Below are positions 16,180 to 27,599 of a DNA stretch of 46,098 bases, one piece after another. Where the stretch lies: contig DATCBU010000007.1 of NCBI GenBank assembly GCA_036511675.1, positions 1 to 46,098 on the forward strand, read 5' to 3'. The notes below the pieces were generated by a model. The model had not been told where the DNA came from. It did no database searches and was given only the letters and a program-made list of their open reading frames with translations. This stretch comes from Chersky-840 sp036511675. Its GTDB lineage: Bacteria; Actinomycetota; Acidimicrobiia; Acidimicrobiales; UBA8190. The translations under genes were made by a program, and so were the position numbers. Within the stretch, counting starts at the first letter, position 1. The number at the start of each line of letters is the position of its first letter.

Positions 16180-16901
16180 TGGTGTTGGCGGTGGAGTCGT
16201 CCACCGAGCTGGCGGGAGTGGCGTTGGCCGATGAGGGTGGCGTGCTCGGCACGGTCACCGTGGCGCGCGGCCGGCACCACGCCGAGTCGATCACCCCCGC
16301 CATCGAGTTCCTGTGCCGCCGGGTCGAGGTCAGCCTGTCCGCTCTCGACGCCGTCGGCGTCGACGTGGGCCCCGGGCTGTTCACCGGGCTGCGAGTCGGC
16401 GTCGGCACCGCCAAGGCACTGGCGTTCGCGCTGGAGCGGCCACTGGTCGGCGTGTCGAGCCTCGAGGTCCTGGCCCACGCCGTGGCGACGTCGGGCACGA
16501 CGCCGGGCACGCTCGTGGTCCCCGTGGTCGACGCCCGGCGGGGAGAGGTCTTCACCGCCCGCCTCCGGATGACCGCCGACGGCCTGTCGTGGGAGCAGTC
16601 CGAGGTGCGAAGGGCGCCCGAGGCGCTCGCCGCCGAACTGGGCGCCCTGGGCGAACCGGTCGTCTTGGCCGGCGACGGGGCGCGCCGGTACCGGGCGATA
16701 CTGGGCGCCGTGCCCGGCGCCGTCTTCGTGGGCGAAGCCCTCGACTTCCCTCCACCGGGTGTCCTCGCCGCCCTGGTGCACGCCCGAGCCGCCGGGGGCG
16801 AGAGCGCCGATCCGCGCGCCGTGCTCCCTCATTACCTGCGCGACGCCGATACCCGGATCAACTGGGCGACGCGGGCGCCGCGCGCCGGCGTGGAGGGCTG
16901 A
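16176..16901 (+). CDS. tsaB: tRNA t6A biosynthesis protein TsaB
   Basis: TsaB is the ASKHA-fold partner of TsaD; it has no catalytic centre but scaffolds the complex. The 241-residue protein starts MMVLAVESSTELAGVAL, has GPGLFTGLRVGVGTAKALA and VVPVVDARRGEVFTA, all family-typical. The ATG overlaps the tsaE stop; two ATGs in a row make the exact start uncertain by one codon. It abuts rimI with no gap. Confidence 0.94.
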   Translation: MMVLAVESSTELAGVALADEGGVLGTVTVARGRHHAESITPAIEFLCRRVEVSLSALDAVGVDVGPGLFTGLRVGVGTAKALAFALERPLVGVSSLEVLAHAVATSGTTPGTLVVPVVDARRGEVFTARLRMTADGLSWEQSEVRRAPEALAAELGALGEPVVLAGDGARRYRAILGAVPGAVFVGEALDFPPPGVLAALVHARAAGGESADPRAVLPHYLRDADTRINWATRAPRAGVEG

Positions 16902-17479
16902 GTGCCCCCGGCATGGGACGACGAGGGGCCCGTCCCTCCCGACGACGCGCCGGAGGCGACGTCGGCGCACGTGGCGGGAGCGGTGCGCATCATGCCGCTG
17001 CGCCGCAAGCACTTGCGCACCGTCGTCCAGATCGAAGAGGCTAATTACCCGCGACCGTGGTCCTCCACTGTCTTTCTCTCCGAGCTCGCCCAACGCCGGT
17101 CCCGTCGCTACACCGTGGCCACCATCGGCCCGCTCGTGGTCGGCTACTGCGGGCTCATGGTGGTGGCCGAGGACGGCCACATCACTACCCTCACCGTCGA
17201 CCCGGCGTGGCACCGTCGCAGCATCGGCACCGTGCTGCTCCTGGACCAGGCCCGGGCCGCCCCCGTCCTGGGGGTGCGTCACCTCACGTTGGAGGTGCGG
17301 GCGTCGAATGCATCGGCACAGACGCTGTACCAGCGTTTCGGCTTCGCGCCGGTGGGTGTGCGCCGCAACTACTACCCCGAGACGGGCGAGGACGCCATCG
17401 TCATGTGGGCGCGCGACATCGACACGGCCGACTACGCGCAACGGTTGGCGGGTATCGACGCCCGGATCGGTTCAGGGAC

Positions 17480-17483
<4 letters not shown>
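16902..17483 (+). CDS. rimI: Ribosomal protein-alanine N-acetyltransferase RimI (GNAT)
   Basis: RimI acetylates protein N-termini (S18 in E. coli). The 193-residue protein has a 33-residue acidic, non-conserved N-terminus, then the GNAT domain: IEEANYPRPWS, TLTVDPAWHRRSIGTVLL (acetyl-CoA loop), and NASAQTLYQRFGFAPVGVRRNYYP. It starts at GTG directly after the tsaB stop; an internal ATG near residue 31 could give a shorter form. rimI between tsaB and tsaD is a widespread arrangement. Confidence 0.92.
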
Positions 17484-18493
<1,010 letters not shown>

Positions 18494-18519
18494 GGGGCCC
18501 GTGGGGCGCGGCGCCCCGG

Positions 18520-18548
18520 TTGCCCGGCGTCCCGGCGCCCGCTATCGT
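18520..18548 (+). promoter_or_regulatory. Promoter of groES-groEL
   Basis: TTGCCC (18520-18525) and TATCGT (18543-18548) are 17 bases apart. The last base of the -10 is the first base of the CIRCE operator, so repressor binding would block the start site directly. The same TTGCCC-17-TAnCGT form occurs before rplM. Confidence 0.75.
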
Positions 18549-18574
18549 TAGCACTCGCAAGGTTCGAGTGCTAA
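18548..18574 (+). promoter_or_regulatory. CIRCE operator (HrcA-binding site)
   Basis: TTAGCACTC (18548-18556), nine bases, GAGTGCTAA (18566-18574): a perfect match to the consensus CIRCE inverted repeat. HrcA binds it and represses chaperonin genes until heat shock titrates GroEL. It covers the predicted transcription start of groES. hrcA itself is not in this window. Confidence 0.97.
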
Positions 18575-18598
18575 GTGCCTACAGGAGGCTCACCTGCT

Positions 18599-18895
18599 AT
18601 GAAGCTCCACCCCCTCGAGGACCGGATCGTTGTCCGCCCCGGCGAATCGGAAGAGACCACCGCCTCCGGGCTCGTGATCCCCGACACCGCCAAGGAGAAG
18701 CCCCAGCAAGGTGAGGTGATCGCCGCCGGCCCGGGTCGCCGTGCCGAGAACACCGGCGACCTCGTGCCCGTCGACGTCGCCGCCGGCGACACCGTCGTCT
18801 ACTCGAAGTACGGCGGCACGGAGATCACCTTCGAAGGTGAGGACCTCCTCATCCTCTCCAGCCGTGACGTGCTCGCCAAGATCAGCAAGAAGTAG
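18599..18895 (+). CDS. groES: Co-chaperonin GroES
   Basis: GroES is the lid of the GroEL folding chamber. The 98-residue protein starts MKLHPLEDRIVVRP and includes the mobile loop region (SGLVIPDTAKEKP) and VVYSKYGGTEI. AGGAGG lies ten bases before ATG 18599. A GTG at 18575 in the same frame would put the ribosome site inside the gene and is rejected. Expression should be controlled by HrcA through the CIRCE site just upstream. Confidence 0.97.
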   Translation: MKLHPLEDRIVVRPGESEETTASGLVIPDTAKEKPQQGEVIAAGPGRRAENTGDLVPVDVAAGDTVVYSKYGGTEITFEGEDLLILSSRDVLAKISKK

Positions 18896-18907
18896 GGGCG
18901 ACCGGCG

Positions 18908-20566
<1,659 letters not shown>

Positions 20567-20611
20567 CCCTTCGACGGGCCGCCGCCACTGGCGGGCAGGA
20601 GTCGAACGATG

Positions 20612-20636
20612 CGGCCGGGCCCTCGTGGCCCGGCCG
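20612..20636 (+). terminator. Hairpin terminator after groEL
   Basis: CGGCCGGGCC (20612-20621) pairs perfectly with GGCCCGGCCG (20627-20636) around the loop CTCGT. The 10-bp GC stem is followed by GTTCGTCG, with only scattered T. It lies 46 bases after the groEL stop and before the promoter of the next gene, the right place for a terminator. Confidence 0.6.
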
Positions 20637-20659
20637 TTCGTCGTCGGGGGTGGCGCCGG

Positions 20660-20673
20660 TAGCGTGCTCCACC
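20660..20673 (+). promoter_or_regulatory. Candidate leaderless promoter of the Nudix gene
   Basis: TAGCGT (20660-20665) ends eight bases before ATG 20674; no Shine-Dalgarno is visible. Confidence 0.45.
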
Positions 20674-21441
20674 ATGGAGGGATCCGCCGACGCCGCCGAC
20701 CCCGATCGCTCCCCCCAGGCCTTTCCCCCGGCTGGGCGCCAGGTCATCCCCCGCCCGGCCCGGGCCTACGCCGGGGCCCCGGCGCCGTGGGGCGCCCTGG
20801 AGCCGACCGAACGCCGCGGCATCGAGCTCAGCCGGGTGCGGGCGGCGGTGGAGGCGCATCACCGGGGTCTCGAGGCCGTCGAGCGGGTCACCTTCGACGG
20901 GTTCCCCGATCCCGGCGCGCCTTCCGCCGTGTTGGTCCCGCTCTTCGAGCACGAGGGCGAGACCCGTGTGGTGCTCACTCGGCGCGCCGCACACCTGCGC
21001 ACCCACACCGGAGAGGTCAGCTTCCCCGGGGGCCGCCTCGACGGCGGCGAGACCCCCGAAGCCGGCGCCCTGCGCGAGGCCGCCGAGGAGGTCGGGCTCG
21101 ACACCTCGGACGTGAAGGTGGTCGGGCGCCTGACCCCGCTCGTGACGTTCTCCTCCAGCGCCAGCATCACGCCAGTGGTGGGGCTCCTCCCCGCCCGGCC
21201 CCGCCTGGTGGCCAATCCCCACGAGGTGGAGCACGTCTTCGACGTCGCCTTGGCGGAGTTGGCGGCCGACGACGTGTTCCGGGAGGAGCGCTGGGTCGTG
21301 CCCGGCCGTCTTATGCCCGTCGCCGACTCGGGCGCCGACGGCTCGTTCCCGGTGTGGTTCTTCGAGCTTCCCCACGACACCGTGTGGGGAGCCACGGCAC
21401 GCATGCTCGTCGAGCTCCTGCGTCTCGTCCTCGACGTCTGA
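20674..21441 (+). CDS. Nudix hydrolase, CoA-diphosphatase (NudL) type
   Basis: The 255-residue protein carries a complete Nudix box, GRLDGGETPEAG...REAAEEVGL, which binds Mg and cleaves nucleoside-diphosphate-X bonds. Just before it, VVLTRRAAHLRTHTGEVSFPGG matches the NudL/UPF0035 signature of enzymes that split CoA into phosphopantetheine and 3',5'-ADP. The first 65 or so residues are Pro/Ala-rich and not conserved. The ATG at 20674 is supported by a -10 element eight bases upstream. It is a single-gene unit between the groEL terminator and guaB3. Confidence 0.88.
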   Translation: MEGSADAADPDRSPQAFPPAGRQVIPRPARAYAGAPAPWGALEPTERRGIELSRVRAAVEAHHRGLEAVERVTFDGFPDPGAPSAVLVPLFEHEGETRVVLTRRAAHLRTHTGEVSFPGGRLDGGETPEAGALREAAEEVGLDTSDVKVVGRLTPLVTFSSSASITPVVGLLPARPRLVANPHEVEHVFDVALAELAADDVFREERWVVPGRLMPVADSGADGSFPVWFFELPHDTVWGATARMLVELLRLVLDV

Positions 21442-21550
21442 ATTCCCGACCCGGCCCCCTCGCCACCTGGCCGTTCGCGGCGGCGCCGACCCGCGCCGGC
21501 CGGGGGCCCGCGCCGCAGGTCCCGGGCGCGGGGCCGGGGGTGGCGGACGG

Positions 21551-21556
21551 TATCGT
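21551..21556 (+). promoter_or_regulatory. Candidate -10 element for guaB3-guaA
   Basis: TATCGT at 21551-21556 is identical to the groES -10. No -35 match is seen 16-18 bases upstream. It would give a leader of about 48 bases containing the guaB3 Shine-Dalgarno. Confidence 0.35.
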
Positions 21557-21610
21557 GGAGGAACGCCGCGGGCGAGGCGGGTGCGACGACCGACGTGCAG
21601 GAGGCGGCAG

Positions 21611-22774
21611 GTGGCTGAGATCGAAATCGGCATCTACAAATCGGGGCGCCGTGCCTACGGCTTCGACGACATCGCCATCGTGCCCAGCCGCCGGACGCGA
21701 GATCCCGAGGACGTGGACATCTCCTGGGAGATCGACGCCTTCCGCTTCGACCTCCCGCTCATGGCGGCCGCCATGGACGGGGTGGTGAGCCCGAGGACGG
21801 CCATCGAGATCGGCCGGCTGGGGGGGTTGGCGGTGCTCAACCTCGAAGGGTTGTGGACCCGGTACGAGGACCCCGAGCCGCTGCTCGAGGAGATCTCGAG
21901 GCTCGACGACGACAAGGCCACGGCCCGGATGCAACAGATGTACCTCGAGCCCATCAACCCCGAGCTGGTCACCGAGCGGATCCGCGAGATCAAGTCGGCC
22001 GGCGTGGTGTCGTGCGCGTCGGTGACGCCCCAGCGCACCACCGGGCTGGCGCCCGCCATCCTGGCCGGAGAGCTCGACATGCTCGTCATCCAGGGGACCG
22101 TGGTGTCGGCCGAGCACGTGTCGAAGACCGTCGAACCGCTCAACCTGAAGAAGTTCATCCGCGCCTTCGACCTGCCCGTGATCGTGGGGGGCTGCGCCTC
22201 GTACCAGGCCGCCCTGCACCTCATGCGCACCGGGGCGGTGGGCGTGCTCGTCGGTGTGGGGCCGGGCAACGCCTGTACCACCCGGGGTGTCCTCGGGTTG
22301 GGCGTGCCCCAGGCCACCGCCATCGCGGATGTGGCCGGCGCCCGCATGCGGCATCTCGACGAGACCGGTGTCTATGTCCACGTCATCGCCGACGGCGGGA
22401 TGAGCCGCGGGGGCGACATCGCCAAGGCCATCGCCTGTGGGGCCGACGCCGTGATGCTCGGCTCGCCGCTGTCCTCGGCCGAAGAAGCCCCGTCGCGCGG
22501 GTTCCACTGGGGCATGGCCACCTTCCATCCCACCCTCCCGCGCGGCGCCCGCGTGCGCACCACCGTGCGGGGGACGTTGAGCGAGATCCTCCTCGGCCCC
22601 GCCCACGAGAACGACGGGCGCATGAACCTCTTCGGTGCACTGCGGACCGCCATGGCCACCTGCGGCTACGAGACGGTCAAGGAATTCCAGAAGGCCGAGG
22701 TCATGGTGGCCCCCGCGTTGCAGACCGAGGGCAAGGCGCTGCAACGCTCCCAGGGAGTGGGGATGGGGCACTGA
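21611..22774 (+). CDS. guaB3: IMP dehydrogenase-family protein GuaB3 (no CBS domains)
   Basis: The 387-residue protein has the IMPDH TIM barrel with the catalytic loop GPGNACTTR (Cys222) and IADGGMSRGGDI for phosphate binding. It lacks the CBS pair of canonical GuaB, which explains the short length. Actinobacteria carry this paralogue beside guaB or guaA; its role is not firmly settled (IMPDH activity has been reported for cyanobacterial members). AGGAGG sits six bases before GTG 21611. It is 45 bases ahead of guaA and probably co-transcribed. Canonical guaB is not in the window. Confidence 0.9.
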   Translation: MAEIEIGIYKSGRRAYGFDDIAIVPSRRTRDPEDVDISWEIDAFRFDLPLMAAAMDGVVSPRTAIEIGRLGGLAVLNLEGLWTRYEDPEPLLEEISRLDDDKATARMQQMYLEPINPELVTERIREIKSAGVVSCASVTPQRTTGLAPAILAGELDMLVIQGTVVSAEHVSKTVEPLNLKKFIRAFDLPVIVGGCASYQAALHLMRTGAVGVLVGVGPGNACTTRGVLGLGVPQATAIADVAGARMRHLDETGVYVHVIADGGMSRGGDIAKAIACGADAVMLGSPLSSAEEAPSRGFHWGMATFHPTLPRGARVRTTVRGTLSEILLGPAHENDGRMNLFGALRTAMATCGYETVKEFQKAEVMVAPALQTEGKALQRSQGVGMGH

Positions 22775-22819
22775 GCACCAGCCGGTCCCTTCCCTCCCCA
22801 CCCGACGCCACCATCCGCA

Positions 22820-24364
22820 GTGCCTGACGCCCCCGACACCGTTCTCGTCGTCGACTTCGGCGCCCAGTACGCCCAGCTGATCGCCCGCCGGGTGCGCGAG
22901 GCCCGGGTGTACTCCGAGATCGTCCGCTTCGACACCCCCGCATCGGAATTGTTGGCGCGACGCCCCAAGGGGATCATCCTGTCGGGGGGGCCCAAGTCCG
23001 TGTATGCCGACTGGGCGCCGGCGATGGACCCCGCCGTGTACGAGTCCGGGGTCCCCATTCTCGGCATCTGCTACGGCGCCCAACTGCTCACCCAGCAGCT
23101 CGGAGGCACGGTGTCGCGTACGGGCCGGGGCGAGTACGGGCGCACCGCCCTCACCCGCACCGCCACCTCCCCGTTGTTCGCCGACTGGCCCCCGCAGGGC
23201 CCCGCCGATGTGTGGATGAGCCACGCCGACTCGATCACCGAGGTGCCCCCGGGCTTCGTGGCCAACGCCTCGACACCCGAAGCGCCGGTGGCGGTCCTGA
23301 GCGATGCGCACCGCCACATCTACGGGGTGCAGTTCCACCCCGAGGTGGTCCACACCGAACGCGGCCAGGAGCTGTTGGAGCGCTTCCTCTTCGACGTGTG
23401 CGGTGCGCGTCCGCTGTGGACCCACACCAACATCATCGAATCCGCGGTCCAGGCCGTGCGGGCCCAGGTCTCTGACGCCCGCGTCCTGTGCGCCTTGTCG
23501 GGGGGTGTGGACTCGGCGGTGGCCGCCGCGCTCGTCCACCGGGCCATCGGGGACCAGCTCACGTGTGTGTTCGTCGACACCGGGCTCATGCGCACGGGCG
23601 AGGCCGACCAGGTCGAGGAGACCTTCAGGAGCCAGTTCCACATGGACCTGATCCACGTCAAGGCCGCCGACCGGTTCTTCGGGGTCCTGGCCGGCATCAC
23701 CGATCCCGAAGCCAAGCGCAAGGCCATCGGGGAGACGTTCATCCGGATCTTCGAGGAGGTGGCGACCGACGTCGAGGACGCGCGCTTCCTCGTGCAGGGC
23801 ACGCTGTATCCCGACATCATCGAGTCGGGTACGCGCGACGCGGCCACGATCAAGTCGCACCACAACGTGGGCGGGCTCCCCGAGGACATGGCCTTCGCAC
23901 TGGTGGAGCCCCTACGGCCCCTGTTCAAAGACGAAGTGCGCGCCGTGGGCGAAGAGCTCGGGTTGCCCGAGGAGATCGTGTGGCGCCAGCCCTTCCCCGG
24001 TCCCGGGCTGGCGGTGCGGATCATCGGCGAGGTCACCCCGGAGCGGGCCGAGATCCTGCGCGCCGCCGATGCCATCGTCATCGACGAGATCCGTCGGGCC
24101 GGGCTGTACCGCCAGCTGTGGCAGAGCTTCGCCGTGCTCCCCGCCGTTCGCACCGTGGGCGTCATGGGCGACGAGCGGACCTACGCCTATCCCGTGGTCA
24201 TCCGCGCCGTCACCTCCGACGACGCCATGACCGCGGACTGGGCCCGACTGCCCTACGACTTGCTCGAGCGCCTGTCCTCGCGCATCATCAACGAAGTGGA
24301 CGGCGTCAACCGGGTGGCCCTCGACATTACGTCGAAGCCACCCGGAACCATTGAATGGGAGTGA
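22820..24364 (+). CDS. guaA: GMP synthase (glutamine-hydrolysing)
   Basis: GuaA aminates XMP to GMP. The 514-residue protein has an N-terminal class I amidotransferase with the triad Cys84 (GICYGAQ), His173 and Glu175 (FHPEV). The ATP-pyrophosphatase domain has SGGVDSAV at 227-234, and the C-terminal dimerisation domain ends ITSKPPGTIEWE. The start is GTG 22820 with no clear Shine-Dalgarno. Its stop overlaps the helicase start. With guaB3 it forms a guanine nucleotide pair. Confidence 0.97.
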   Translation: MPDAPDTVLVVDFGAQYAQLIARRVREARVYSEIVRFDTPASELLARRPKGIILSGGPKSVYADWAPAMDPAVYESGVPILGICYGAQLLTQQLGGTVSRTGRGEYGRTALTRTATSPLFADWPPQGPADVWMSHADSITEVPPGFVANASTPEAPVAVLSDAHRHIYGVQFHPEVVHTERGQELLERFLFDVCGARPLWTHTNIIESAVQAVRAQVSDARVLCALSGGVDSAVAAALVHRAIGDQLTCVFVDTGLMRTGEADQVEETFRSQFHMDLIHVKAADRFFGVLAGITDPEAKRKAIGETFIRIFEEVATDVEDARFLVQGTLYPDIIESGTRDAATIKSHHNVGGLPEDMAFALVEPLRPLFKDEVRAVGEELGLPEEIVWRQPFPGPGLAVRIIGEVTPERAEILRAADAIVIDEIRRAGLYRQLWQSFAVLPAVRTVGVMGDERTYAYPVVIRAVTSDDAMTADWARLPYDLLERLSSRIINEVDGVNRVALDITSKPPGTIEWE

Positions 24365-26784
24365 GCGTGGCCGCCGCTCCGTTACCCCGTCTCGGTGGAC
24401 TCGGATCCTTCGACGGCGTCGACGAGTTCGAGGATCTCGTCCCCCCCGAGCCGTCCGGAGCCGGGCCGTCCGGAGCCGGGCCGTCCGCCCCGGCGGCGCG
24501 CCGGGAGCGCTGGATCGACGATCTTCCCAAGCCCGAGGAGCTGTTGGTGGGCCTCAACGACCCCCAGCGCCGCGCCGTGGTCCACCGGGGCAGCCCGTTG
24601 TTGGTGGTGGCGGGGGCGGGCTCGGGCAAGACCCGGGTGCTCACCCACCGTGTCGCCCATCTCATCGCCACCGGGGACGCCACCCCGTGGGAGATCCTCG
24701 CCATCACCTTCACCAACAAGGCCGCCGACGAGATGCGCGAACGCCTCGTGGGCCTGATCGGGCCCGTGGCGCGACGCATGTGGGTCTCGACCTTCCACGC
24801 CGCCTGTGTGCGCATGCTGCGGGCCCACGCCGATCGGCTGGGGTACCGCAAGGCCTTCACCATCTACGACGACGCCGACTCGCGCCGCCTTGTCGAGCAC
24901 ATCCTGCGCGATCTGAACATCGACGCCAAGAAGCTCCCCGCCCGGGGCGTGCAGGCGGCGATCTCGGGGGCTAAGGCCGAGCTGGCCGGCGCCGGCGCCT
25001 ACGCCGAGGGGGCGCGCTCGGTGTTCGAGCGGCGCATCGCCGACATCTACCAGGAGTACGAGCAGCGCCTGTTCGCCGCCTCGGCCATGGACTTCGACGA
25101 TCTGCTGATGCTCACCGTGCGGCTGTTCCAGAGCGCCCCCGATGTCCTCGACGGGTACCGGACGCGCTTCAAGCACATCCTTGTCGACGAGTTCCAGGAC
25201 ACCAACCGCGCCCAGAACGAGATCGTGCTCATGCTGGCGGCCGAGCACCACAACGTGTGCGTGGTGGGAGACAGCGACCAGTCCATCTTCGGATGGCGGG
25301 GTGCCGACATCCGCAACATCTTCGAATTCGAAGAGGCGTTCCCCGACGCGGCGGTGATCCCCCTCGAGCAGAACTACCGCTCGACCAAGACGATCCTCGA
25401 CGCCGCCAACGCCGTGATCGCCAACAACGTGACCCGCGTGCCCAAGGAGCTGTGGACCGAAGGCGAGGCCGGCGGCCCCATCGTGCGGTACCGGGCCGAA
25501 GACGAGTACGACGAGGCCGCCTGGGTGGCCACCGAGATCGGCAGGCTGCGGGAGTTCGAAGGCATCGAGTACGGCGACGTGGCCGTCTTCTACCGGACCA
25601 ACGCCCAGAGCCGCGCCCTCGAGGAAGAGCTCGTGCGCGCGGCGATCTCCTACAAGGTGGTAGGTGGCACCCGGTTCTACGACCGGCGCGAGGTGACGGA
25701 CCTGCTCGCGTACGTGCGCCTGCTCGGCAACCCCTCCGACGAGGTGTCGGCCCGGCGCATCGTGAACGTGCCGCGTCGGGGGGTGGGAGATGCCTCGGTC
25801 GACCGCCTGGCCCAATGGGCCCGGGACCACCAGTGCTCGTTCGTCGACGCCTTGGACCATGCCGTCGAGGCGGGCGTGACCGGCAAGGCCGTGAAGGGGG
25901 CGGCAGAGCTGCGGGCACTGCTCGACGAGCTGCGACAGATGGTCGAACGCGGGGCGGGCCCCGGGGTCATCGTGGAGACCGTGGCCGAGCGCACGGGGTA
26001 CCGCGCCGCCCTGGCGGCGGAGGACACCATCGAAGCCCACGGTCGCATGGAGAACATCGCCGAGCTGGCGGGGGCGGCCGGCGAGTACGACAGCCTCGAC
26101 GAATTCCTGGAGTCGGTGGCTCTGGTGGCCGACAGTGACGAGCTCGACGCCTCTGACCGGCGCGTGTCGCTCATGACGCTGCACACGGCCAAGGGACTCG
26201 AGTTCCCGGCCGTCTTCCTAGTGGGTCTCGAGGACGGGGTGTTCCCCCACCTGCGCGCCCTCGAAGATCCCCTCCAGCTCGAGGAGGAGCGCCGGCTCTG
26301 TTACGTGGGCATCACCCGGGCCCGGCGGCAGCTGTACCTCACCCACGCCTGGAGCCGGACGCTGTGGGGCTCGACGAGCCATGCCATCCCCAGCCGGTTC
26401 CTGTCCGAGCTTCCCGCCGATCTGGTGCGTGACGTGGGCTCGTCGTGGAACAAGCGGCCCGACCCGCTGCGGGGCTCGTCGTGGTCGCGCCGACGCGTGG
26501 GGATGCGGGGACCGGCATCGGAGGATTGGGAGGGGGTCGACGAGCCGGCCGCCGGGCACGTCGACACCGGTCACGACGGCCACCACGGCACCGGCGAGTG
26601 GGCCCAGGACTTCCACGACCCCGACCCGTGGGGAGACTCCGAGCCCGAGCCCGCCGTCGCGCCCCGGCCGACGCCTCGCACCCGGCGCCCGGCGCCGAGC
26701 TCGGCCGGGGCCCGCGTGCCGGGCCGCACGAGCCGGCTGCCCAAGATGGCGGAGTGGCGCAACGGCACCACGCCGAGGCCGTGA
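24361..26784 (+). CDS. pcrA: UvrD/PcrA-type superfamily 1 DNA helicase
   Basis: This 807-residue 3'-5' helicase acts in repair and in clearing replication conflicts. Walker A is AGAGSGKT (84-91), Walker B is DEFQD (276-280), then GDSDQSIFGWRGA, the Q/arginine-finger motif QNYRS, LMTLHTAKGLEFP and YVGITRARRQLYLTHA. The N-terminal 60 residues are low-complexity and include a triplicated GPSGA stretch; the last 130 or so residues are acidic then Pro/Arg-rich, as in actinobacterial PcrA tails. GTG 24361 overlaps the guaA stop (GTGA); ATG 24355 is a two-codon-longer option. The stop overlaps the next gene (GTGA). Confidence 0.94.
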   Translation: MSVAAAPLPRLGGLGSFDGVDEFEDLVPPEPSGAGPSGAGPSAPAARRERWIDDLPKPEELLVGLNDPQRRAVVHRGSPLLVVAGAGSGKTRVLTHRVAHLIATGDATPWEILAITFTNKAADEMRERLVGLIGPVARRMWVSTFHAACVRMLRAHADRLGYRKAFTIYDDADSRRLVEHILRDLNIDAKKLPARGVQAAISGAKAELAGAGAYAEGARSVFERRIADIYQEYEQRLFAASAMDFDDLLMLTVRLFQSAPDVLDGYRTRFKHILVDEFQDTNRAQNEIVLMLAAEHHNVCVVGDSDQSIFGWRGADIRNIFEFEEAFPDAAVIPLEQNYRSTKTILDAANAVIANNVTRVPKELWTEGEAGGPIVRYRAEDEYDEAAWVATEIGRLREFEGIEYGDVAVFYRTNAQSRALEEELVRAAISYKVVGGTRFYDRREVTDLLAYVRLLGNPSDEVSARRIVNVPRRGVGDASVDRLAQWARDHQCSFVDALDHAVEAGVTGKAVKGAAELRALLDELRQMVERGAGPGVIVETVAERTGYRAALAAEDTIEAHGRMENIAELAGAAGEYDSLDEFLESVALVADSDELDASDRRVSLMTLHTAKGLEFPAVFLVGLEDGVFPHLRALEDPLQLEEERRLCYVGITRARRQLYLTHAWSRTLWGSTSHAIPSRFLSELPADLVRDVGSSWNKRPDPLRGSSWSRRRVGMRGPASEDWEGVDEPAAGHVDTGHDGHHGTGEWAQDFHDPDPWGDSEPEPAVAPRPTPRTRRPAPSSAGARVPGRTSRLPKMAEWRNGTTPRP
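24451..24487 (+). repeat. 15-base tandem repeat inside the pcrA 5' end
   Basis: CCGTCCGGAGCCGGG occurs twice in exact tandem (24451-24465 and 24466-24480) with a third partial copy (24481-24487). It encodes repeated PSGAG. The period is a multiple of three, so copy-number change would keep the frame. It lies in the non-conserved linker before the helicase core. Confidence 0.9.
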
Positions 26785-27584
26785 CCGCCCCGCCCCCCGG
26801 GCCCGCCCGTGGCGCCGAGGAGGCCGCCGCGCCGCGCGACTGGGACGGCGCCACCTACGACCGCATCGCCGACCCCATGACACGCTGGGGTGCGGAGGTG
26901 CTGGCGCGCCTGGAGCTGAGCGGCGACGAGATCGTCCTCGACGCCGGGGCGGGAAGCGGTCGGGTCACCGAGATGCTGCTCGAGCGCCTCCCCACGGGGC
27001 GTGCCGTCGCCTTCGACGCCGCCCCCTCGATGCTGGTCGAGGCGCACCGGCGCCTGGCCCGGTTCGAGGGGAGGGTGCGCTTCGTCGAGGGCGACCTCCT
27101 CGACCTCTCGCCCGCGCTCCTCGGCACGGACTCGCCCGTCGACGCCGTGCTGTCGACGGCCACCTTCCACTGGGTGCTCGACCACGACCGGCTCTTCGCC
27201 AACCTGGCCGCCGTCATGCGCCCCGGTGCGGTGCTCGCCGCGCAGTGTGGGGCGGCGGGCAACATCGCCAACCTCGTCGAGGCGGTGCGGTCCACGGGGA
27301 CCGAGCGCGCCGGGCAGTGGTGTTACGCCACCCCCGAGGAGACGCGCGCCCGGCTGGAGCGGGCCGGCTTCGACGACATCGAGGTGTGGACCCACCCCGA
27401 GCCCACGCGTCTCGAACAGGGCGAGGAGCTCGAGACCTATCTCGAGACGGTGTGCCTCCGGACCCACGTCACCGGGATGTCGCGCCATGAACGGGCGCGC
27501 TTCCTCCACCAGGTGGCGGCGGCCATGGCTGAGCCTGTTATCGACTACGTGCGCCTCAACATCAGCGCCCGGCGTGGCCCCTGA
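26781..27584 (+). CDS. SAM-dependent class I methyltransferase
   Basis: The 267-residue protein has motif I VLDAGAGSGRVTEML (about 53-67), an acidic residue at the end of the second strand (FDAAPSML), and the motif IV region FHWVLDHDRLF. It resembles trans-aconitate or methyltransferase-11 type enzymes; the substrate cannot be inferred. The start is GTG 26781 in the helicase stop (GTGA). The first 20 residues are Pro/Ala-rich. It ends 15 bases before the convergent dprE2 stop. Confidence 0.82.
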   Translation: MTAPPPGPARGAEEAAAPRDWDGATYDRIADPMTRWGAEVLARLELSGDEIVLDAGAGSGRVTEMLLERLPTGRAVAFDAAPSMLVEAHRRLARFEGRVRFVEGDLLDLSPALLGTDSPVDAVLSTATFHWVLDHDRLFANLAAVMRPGAVLAAQCGAAGNIANLVEAVRSTGTERAGQWCYATPEETRARLERAGFDDIEVWTHPEPTRLEQGEELETYLETVCLRTHVTGMSRHERARFLHQVAAAMAEPVIDYVRLNISARRGP

Positions 27585-27599
27585 TCTCGATCCGTCGGT

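Noticed and set aside
27585..27599. Terminator between the methyltransferase and dprE2
   Set aside because: The 15-base convergent gap has no hairpin; transcription ends must overlap the opposite gene or occur elsewhere.
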